NCBI GenBank assembly: GCA_030035585.1
Contig: CM057466.1
Location: forward strand, 113,462,182 to 113,526,181
Direction of reading: 5' to 3'
Length of the DNA stretch: 64,000 nucleotides
Origin: Dugong dugon
Lineage: Eukaryota; Chordata; Mammalia; Sirenia; Dugongidae
The notes beneath the pieces were generated by a model that was not told the origin of the DNA, searched no databases, and saw only the letters and a program-made list of their open reading frames with translations. The position numbers were made by a program, and so were the translations under genes. Every line of letters begins with the position of its first letter. Position 1 is the stretch's first letter. Positions 57,640 to 64,000 of this stretch are shown piece after piece.

Positions 57640-59600
57640 TAAAAAGCACGGTCACTTATAGTAGTATCAAACAAGCAAAATCTTAGGTATATATCTAACC
57701 AAATATGTACAGGAACTTTATATAGAAAACTACAAAATGCTGATGAAAAAATCAAAGAAGACCTAAGCAAATGGAGAGACGCACCGTGTTCACGGATTGG
57801 AAGACTCGACGTAGTAAAGATGTCAGTTCTCCCCAAGCTGATCTATAGATTTAATGCAATTCCAGTCAAAATCCCAGTAGGATTTTGTGTAGGTGCAGAC
57901 AAACCCACCCTGCAAAACACCAAACCCGTTGCTGTCGAGAACTGCCCCCATAGGGTTTCCAAGGAGCAGCTGGTGGATCTGAACTTCTGACCTTTTGGTT
58001 AGCAGTCGAGTGAAACAGATCCTAAAATACATGTGAAAATGCAAGGAGTCAAAATAGCCAAACAATTCTGAAAAAGAAGAATTAAGTTGGAGGACTCAAC
58101 CTTACTTGATTTTAAGACTTACTGTAAAGCTGCAGTAATCAAAGCAGTGTGGTACCGATAGCAAGACAGACACATAGCCAAAGGAACAGAATAGAGTCCA
58201 GAAATAGATGCACACCAATATGACCCATTATTTTTCACCAAGGTGAAAAGGCAATTTGATAGAGAAAGGATAGTCTTTCAAACAAATTGTGTTGGAACAA
58301 ATGGACATCCATATGCAAAAAAAAAAGAACCTCAAACCAAATTTACACCTTATACAAAAATTAACTCAAAATGGGCCATAAATCTCTACCTAAAATGTAA
58401 AAGCATAAAAATTTTAGAAGAAAATCTTCATGACCTGGTTAGGCCACAAGTTCTTAGACATGACACCAAAACACCACCCATAAAAAGAAAAAAAATTAAT
58501 AAACTGGACTTAATCAAAATTTAAAATTTTTGCCCTGCAAATGATACTATTAAGAGGATGAAAGACAAGCCACAGACTGGGAGAAACTATTTCCAAATTA
58601 CATATCCAACGAAAGACCTGAAAGAAGAATTTTTAAAGGATTTTCAAAACTCGCTGGTAAGAAACCAAACGACCCAGTGAAAGAAATGGGCAAAACACTT
58701 GAACTGATACTTCATCAAAGAGGATGAATGGCAGGCCAATAAGACCATGAAAAGATGCTTAACATCATCAGCCATTAGGGAAATGCAAATCAGAACCATG
58801 TTGGGATACTACTACACACCTATTAGAATGGCTAAAAGAAAAAATACTGACAATACCAAGTCCTGACAAGGATGTGGAGCAACTGGGACTCTCATACATG
58901 GCTGATGGAAATGCAAAATTGTATAGCCACTCCGCAAAATAATTTTTTACCTAGTTAACCATACACTTACCATATGACCCAGCAATCCCCCTCCCTGCTT
59001 TGGACGATAAAAGAAAAACTATATATTTTTGGAAGTGATGTTTGTAATGAATATTGGTCACTAATATTTTCAGAGAAAAGTACTTTAAATCTGAAATAAA
59101 AACTTACATTGTCACAAAAACCTGCACGTGAATGTGTATAGCAGCCTTTTTCTAATCACTAAAAACTGCAGACAACCCAAATGTTCTTCAACAGGTGAAT
59201 CGATAAACAAACCATGGTACCTGCATAGCACAAAATGCTACTCAGCAATAAAAAGGAGCACAATTGCTATGTGCCTCAACTCAAAGGCACCCCAAAGACA
59301 TGCTGAGTAAGGGTCCAGCCTGAAAAGATGTCGTACTGCACGATTCCATTTATATGACATTCTCGGAGAGACTAAACTCTAGTGAGGAGAACAGATCACT
59401 GGGTTGCCAGGTGTTAGGGGTGGAGCTGTGTGTGACTACAAAGCAATAGCAGGAGAGAGTTTTTTGGGGTGATGTGTCCTTATTTTGGTGGTAGTGACAT
59501 GAATTTGGTGGCAGTGAAATGAATCTATACATGTGTTAAAATTCATAAAACTATCCACCAAAAGAGTCATTTTTACTGTATGTTAGTTTATAAAATAAAA
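57640..59600 (+). mobile_element. L1 ORF2 3' half and 3' UTR, interrupted
   Basis: Sense L1: AACTACAAAATGCTGATGAA, TTCTCCCCAAGCTGATCTAT, AATTCCAGTCAAAATCCCAG, GGTACCGATAGCAAGACAGA, ACCATATGACCCAGCAATCC. Partial peptides survive, such as QPKCSSTGESINKPWYLHST, but stops and frame breaks are frequent. A SINE fragment is inserted at about 57905. Confidence 0.9.
57905..58012 (-). mobile_element. Truncated AfroSINE inside the L1
   Basis: AAACCCGTTGCTGTCGAGAA, CCCCATAGGGTTTCCAAGGA and TTGGTTAGCAGTCGAGTG. Both the body (no GTCGGACTC-type segment after GTCGAG) and the head are incomplete. Confidence 0.85.
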
Positions 59601-59611
59601 CTAAAAAACTT

Positions 59612-59766
59612 AAATCCATTGCCAGCTAGTCGATTCTGACTCATAACAACCCTATAGGACAGAGTAGAACTTCCCCATAGGGTTTCCAAGGAGTGGCTGC
59701 TGGCTTCGAACTGCTGACCTGTTTGTTACCAGCTGAGCTCTTAACTGCTGTGCCATAAGGGCTCCA
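59612..59766 (-). mobile_element. AfroSINE copy
   Basis: AATCCATTGCCAGCTAGTCG, ACCCTATAGGACAGAGTAGA, GCTGACCTGTTTGTTACCAG and GCCATAAGGGCTCC. Directly follows the L1 3' end. At 59800-59850 a plus-strand SINE tail (GATCACCATGAGCTGGAATT) is a separate fragment. Confidence 0.9.
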
Positions 59767-61908
59767 TAAAATAAGATAAGATCATTCAATACAGCCTATC
59801 ATTATAGGATCACCATGAGCTGGAATTGACTTGACGGCGATGTTTCTTTTTTTTTGGTATCATTATGTAGCCAAAAACTGAGTGCATGGAAACATATCAT
59901 TCTTGAATTTGCTGATCTGAAATCTCTGCGTATGTAAGTCTTGTCTGCTCTGTAAACATGTACATCCCCTTTCCCCAGCTGAGCTTTGGTTTAGATTGTC
60001 CCCGCCATCAAATATCTCTGTATTTTTGAACCATGTGGCATCTCCTGGTGTTGGATTATCCTTTTTAGGTTTCCATGAACATCTTGTCTTTTCAGCTTGA
60101 TTTTAATCTTTTGGAGGACCCCACCACCACCATCCCACCAAACACACAACAAATTCTACGTTATCTCCAAAAGCTTGGGCAGTTTCACCCACAAAGAGGA
60201 GCTCCATAAATATAAAATGAACAAATGAATAAAGAAGCCCTGGTTCTTTGGTGGCCCCCTGAAGCCAGAAGGATCTGTCCAGACTGGGTCTGAGGCTGAC
60301 CGTCTGCATGGCTTGGAGCAGGCCCCTTTATGGACAGGGATTCTGCTACTTCAGGTGTAAAACATAGAGATTGAAACAGAGAATTGCTAAGAGACTTTTC
60401 GGCTCTAAACTTTACTAAGAGACTACCTTTGAAGAGTAGGCAGGAAATGAAAGACAATTACCCGGTGAGGTTATATCTCAAGGTGTTTCCTAAGACTCCA
60501 GACCTGGTTTCTGGATCTCTAAAGGGTGGCAGGGCAGTGGCGTGCAGGAGGAAAAGCTGAGAACTGCGTCCTTGGATGTCATGGCGATGGTGTCCACCAG
60601 CAGGGACTGAGAGGCCCAGGAAGGCTCAGTCTGCTCTGGCCTCCACATCTCTGGCTCCCTCCCACAACTCCAACAGAAAAGGTGTCGTCAATTCCCAGCT
60701 CTCCTTCCCTCAACAGCCTGCAGTGACCATTTCACTCTGTGTGAATACCAGCAGGTGGCATTTTGAAGGTCCACCTGCTGGACAGCTTTGGAGTTTGCCA
60801 GATTTGCAGTGGAGTAACAGGTCAAGACCTCTCCTGAGGAAGCACTGGTCAAGCATGTGCAGTAAGTCCGGGTGTCGGAGTCTAGTTCCTGGAGGAGCAG
60901 GGCAGCCTCAGCTTCGGCCAAGAAGACCCTTGTCCCTTCTGGATGACTGACCTGGCCGCCGCCTTCCCCCATGCCAGTTGCCAGCCCTTCAGCCACTTGT
61001 CCAGGCCTGGCTCCTCACCTTGCTCACAATGTACATGTGCACCTCAATTCAATTCTAGGGTGCAGATCCAGGAGCTTCCATGAGGCACAGGTGGGGTGTT
61101 AATGGAAAGTGCTAGTCAGCACACTTGAAAAATAGTGGGGTTCTTGGTTTGTTTGCTGTATTTTACAATTCATGGGGTATGGGTGCTTACGCGTTCTCTC
61201 CTACATTACTTACCACCAGGTAAGAGCTGAGACACAGGCAGACTGGCTGTGGCCCCACCACACTGTGGGGAGAAGGGGCTGGAGGTCATAGAGCCCACCC
61301 CACCTCCACTGGGCTATGGGTGAAGTGGGACATTTGCACAGAAGATTTGGTTTGTTTATTTGGAGCTGAATATTTGGAACAAGTGAAATGTGAAAAAAAA
61401 AAGTTCTAATATTTTTAAATGAAACTTTCTCATTGTTTTGAAACATAATACATACTCTTTATATAAAATATAAGATAAATAGAAAAGTTTGTAAGAAATT
61501 TTACCACCTAGGGATGACTTTGGCTACATTTTGAAGAACACTGTTTTAGATGTGGCTTGATGCATGAATGAAGATGGAGAAATATGCACACGACTTTCAA
61601 GGTGATCAAACCATACACACTGTCTTGTTCACCCTGCTTTTCTTTGTTTTTCCCAACGAAAGCACAACTTTTCTTAATTAAAAAATAAACAAACAAACAT
61701 TATTTTTCTCAGTTTAAACACCATGGAAGGAAGAGCTTGGGTTAAAGGGTGACCATTTCATTTACCTTTAAAAATAAATTGCTCTTTCCATGAACCTGTT
61801 CCAGTGTACTGTTTGTTGTTATCATGTAACCTATTTTCCTTCAACCTGTGATAATGTTCTTCACCAGCAAGGGGAGCCCTTACACACGGCTTCCACGCTG
61901 CTTACCTG

Positions 61909-62238
61909 CAGGGGCGGATTATCCAGAAGACAAGGTAACCACAGGTTTACTTGTGCTTACTTACTAATCTATAAATTCACTATAGATTAAGTAAACACAA
62001 GTAAACCTGTGCTTACCTGGCTTACTGGGTCAACCGCCCCTGTCAGGGATTGTAAATTTGAGAAGAGGCTTTGATTCTACAGGAAGGTGCTGTGGGGTTG
62101 GGAGAGAGACAGATCCTAGCCATACCTAGAAGAAGAATCTTTGACGTGGTGAAAAAATGTGAAATTGTTCACTACAGATGATCTATTAAGCAAGGTAAGC
62201 ACCGTGCTTACCTTGCCTGTTGGATAATCCGTCCCTGC
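61909..62238. mobile_element. hAT-type DNA element with foldback structure
   Basis: Termini CAGGGGCGGATTATCCA and, inverted, CAGGGACGGATTATCCA, each followed by a CAAGGTAA block. Flanks CTTACCTG (61901-61908) and CTTACATG (62239-62246) form the 8-bp duplication typical of hAT elements, with one mismatch. A second inverted terminus ending at 62042 (ACCGCCCCTG) pairs with the left end over about 63 nt. No coding capacity. Family (Tip100/Zaphod-like) is a guess from the CAGGGGCGGAT end. Confidence 0.8.
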
Positions 62239-63184
62239 TTACATGTTTTTTCCTCAGCTACCCAGAGGGGTTTATAAGTTTTACAAGGCGCTCTAAGGTC
62301 TGGTAGAGCCGGGAGTCCTTAGACTTGGGAGTAATAACAGGAGCTGGATCTTTGCCTGACACATCTGAAGATCAAGGCCATCACTGGGGTAAAGACTCAA
62401 CCCGCTGAATGCACAACGGGGCTGTTTTATGAAAAGAGCAATGAGGTGCTTGTCTCGACCATCATTTGCATTTAGATTTGATTAATGGATAGGGCCGTTG
62501 GCTGTCAGAGAAAATGCTGTATCTGGATAAAATTAATATTGACTGCGTGTGAGGTTTTGTGGTTAGGAAAAAAAAATGTACCAGCTCTACTTCATTTCTT
62601 GTCTGGGAGAGGAATTTAAACCATTTCCTGAATCCACCATCCAGAATGTCCAAGAATGAATCATTGCGAGCCCATGGTTTGGGACCTGCCTGTGTCCCCC
62701 TGTGCCTGGACCCTGAGTCCAGTTTGTGAGCTCCATGCTGGGTCACATCCGGCCCAACAAGTCCTGAGCTCTCTCCCCTCTCCGTCTCCACACTTCAGCT
62801 TACTTGCCTTCTCTTCTGGATGAGTGATATTGGATGGGTGCAGCAGAGTAGCCACGAGAATAATAATAAAATACTGGATAAGTAAGCATCAATAAAGGTA
62901 ACTGGAAGATCATCCATGTACAGAATATATGGTTTATGATATCACAGAGTATTACAGACCCAACTTTGTGTTCCATAACTTTAAAACCATAACCTCAATA
63001 ACTTACTTGTCTACACCTCCATCCCAAATGACAAAGAATGTTCATAATGGTGAAAAAACCTTGAGGCATGTTGCAAAATATTATAAAATCCTTTAAATAC
63101 TAGTCAAGAGGCTCTAGCTTTCCTCCACATCACATAATTTAACAAAATATCGTCACCACATGCATTAACATTGATATGCCATAC

Positions 63185-63385
63185 CATACCAGTTGCCATT
63201 GAAAATTGACTCCAACTCGTAAGGCCCCCATGTGTGTCAGAGTAGAACTCTGCTCTGTAGGATTTTCAATGGCTGATTTTTCAGAAGTGATTGCCAGACC
63301 TTTCTTCTAAAGTACATCTGGGTGGACTTGAACCTCCAACCTTTTGGTTAGCAGTCGAGTGTGTCAACGCTTTGTGGCACCTGGA
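63185..63385 (-). mobile_element. AfroSINE copy, diverged
   Basis: ACCAGTTGCCATTGAAAATT, AGGATTTTCAATGGCTGATT, TTGCCAGACCTTTCTTCTAA, TTGGTTAGCAGTCGAGTGTG. Head partly lost. Confidence 0.85.
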
Positions 63386-64000
63386 GACTCCAACATTGAT
63401 ATCAACATCACATATTTTAACAAAATACATTTTGTTTCTCTGCTTTCAACATATTTTACCATATACTCGTTTTTGGGAAATTGGTCCTTCAAATACGGTG
63501 TATATCTGATAGCTGGCTCTTGATAACACCTGTGCCATCTTTTTTTCATGATGGAGAACAGTGAGTTATCTCTACGTGCAGTTGCTATTTGGAAACTTCT
63601 GCCTTTGTGAATCTGAAATCATGAATTCTCATGGAGGTCACCTGGTAGGTGTCCCTTACACCAGGCGTTCCCCACCTCAGCCCACTGCTCACCTCCTAAT
63701 CTTCTACTGCAGATTTAGCAAGGTGCTCATGGTACGGCCTGTTGGTGCTTGGCTGCAGGATGTCAGCACACAGCCCTGGGGAGGTGTCCTGGGGGAGACG
63801 TCCTGAGGCAGCCCCACAGACACACACAGTCAGCCTGACTTTGTCACAAGAACACATTAGGAAGATGTCCCTTTGCTGACACATCTTAAGTGCATCCAGA
63901 TGTTAATACTCCTGTGGCTAAAAGCAGTGACAATTTTCATGTTGGCGTTTACTCAACCAAAAATCATCCAGCTTCTAGGGACGCATATTTCTCCCCACGT

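Larger units (their letters stand above)
55313..64000 (-). other. MBP intron (no further exon found)
   Basis: From the DAHHAAR exon to the right edge I looked for the optional exon 2 (start VPWLKPGRSP, end CNMYK) and exon 1 on the minus strand and found neither. The sequence holds the SINEs, L1 and hAT element listed separately, and GC-richer single-copy stretches at 60500-61100. Confidence 0.6.

Noticed and set aside
60960..61080. Possible MBP exon 2 on the minus strand (EVHMYIVSK|GTGAGG)
   Set aside because: The donor-like site and the HMY resemblance are not backed by the rest of the expected sequence (no PWLK, no SPLPSHARS), and no acceptor fits.

Overview
This is mammalian nuclear DNA, almost certainly from an afrotherian and most likely an elephant. 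The window carries about twenty copies or fragments of the tRNA-derived AfroSINE family, RTE (BovB-like) LINE 3' ends, and a distinctive L1 3' UTR. The species call is an inference from repeat content, not from a database search.

Two genes point towards each other. Plus strand, 683-34000: the last 14 coding exons (2639 coding nt, the final 879 residues) of ZNF236, a large multi-C2H2 zinc-finger protein. Every splice junction obeys AG/GT and the phases join without a break. The exons encode 11 fingers. Six lie in the N-terminal part of this segment (exons at 683-9485) and five in the C-terminal part (26287-32529), separated by about 350 residues rich in Gln, Ser and Thr. The protein ends in an acidic tail. 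Its 3' UTR starts at 34001; the poly(A) site is not certain (candidates near 36194 and 38463).

Minus strand, 55312 down to about 41730: the last five coding exons of MBP (myelin basic protein) and its 3' UTR of about 1.5 kb. These encode the VVHFFKNI segment, the TPRTPPP segment, the GLSLSRFSW exon, the GFGYGGRA exon and the C-terminal GGRDSRSGSPMARR. Earlier MBP exons lie beyond the right edge. As I recall it, human 18q23 has the same convergent order.

The rest is intron and intergenic DNA holding L1, RTE, AfroSINE, MIR and DNA-transposon copies, several minisatellites and CA/TG microsatellites. Region by region: 1-682 ZNF236 intron with an old L1; 683-34000 ZNF236 exons with repeat-bearing introns; 34001 to about 36200 (or 38480) ZNF236 3' UTR; about 36.2-41.7 kb intergenic, AT-rich; 41.73-55.3 kb MBP 3' end; 55.3-64 kb an MBP intron with an L1, SINEs and a foldback hAT element.

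I see no operon, CRISPR array, phage or defence locus, and no evidence of an undescribed gene system. The most interesting points are structural: a degenerate ITLTI-type repeat in the ZNF236 linker, a frame-neutral ZNF236 exon, a minisatellite grown from a ZNF236 exon/donor junction, nested insertions sharing one target-site duplication, an RTE LINE tail matching the SINE tails, a foldback hAT element, and an apparent two-codon loss in a conserved MBP exon.
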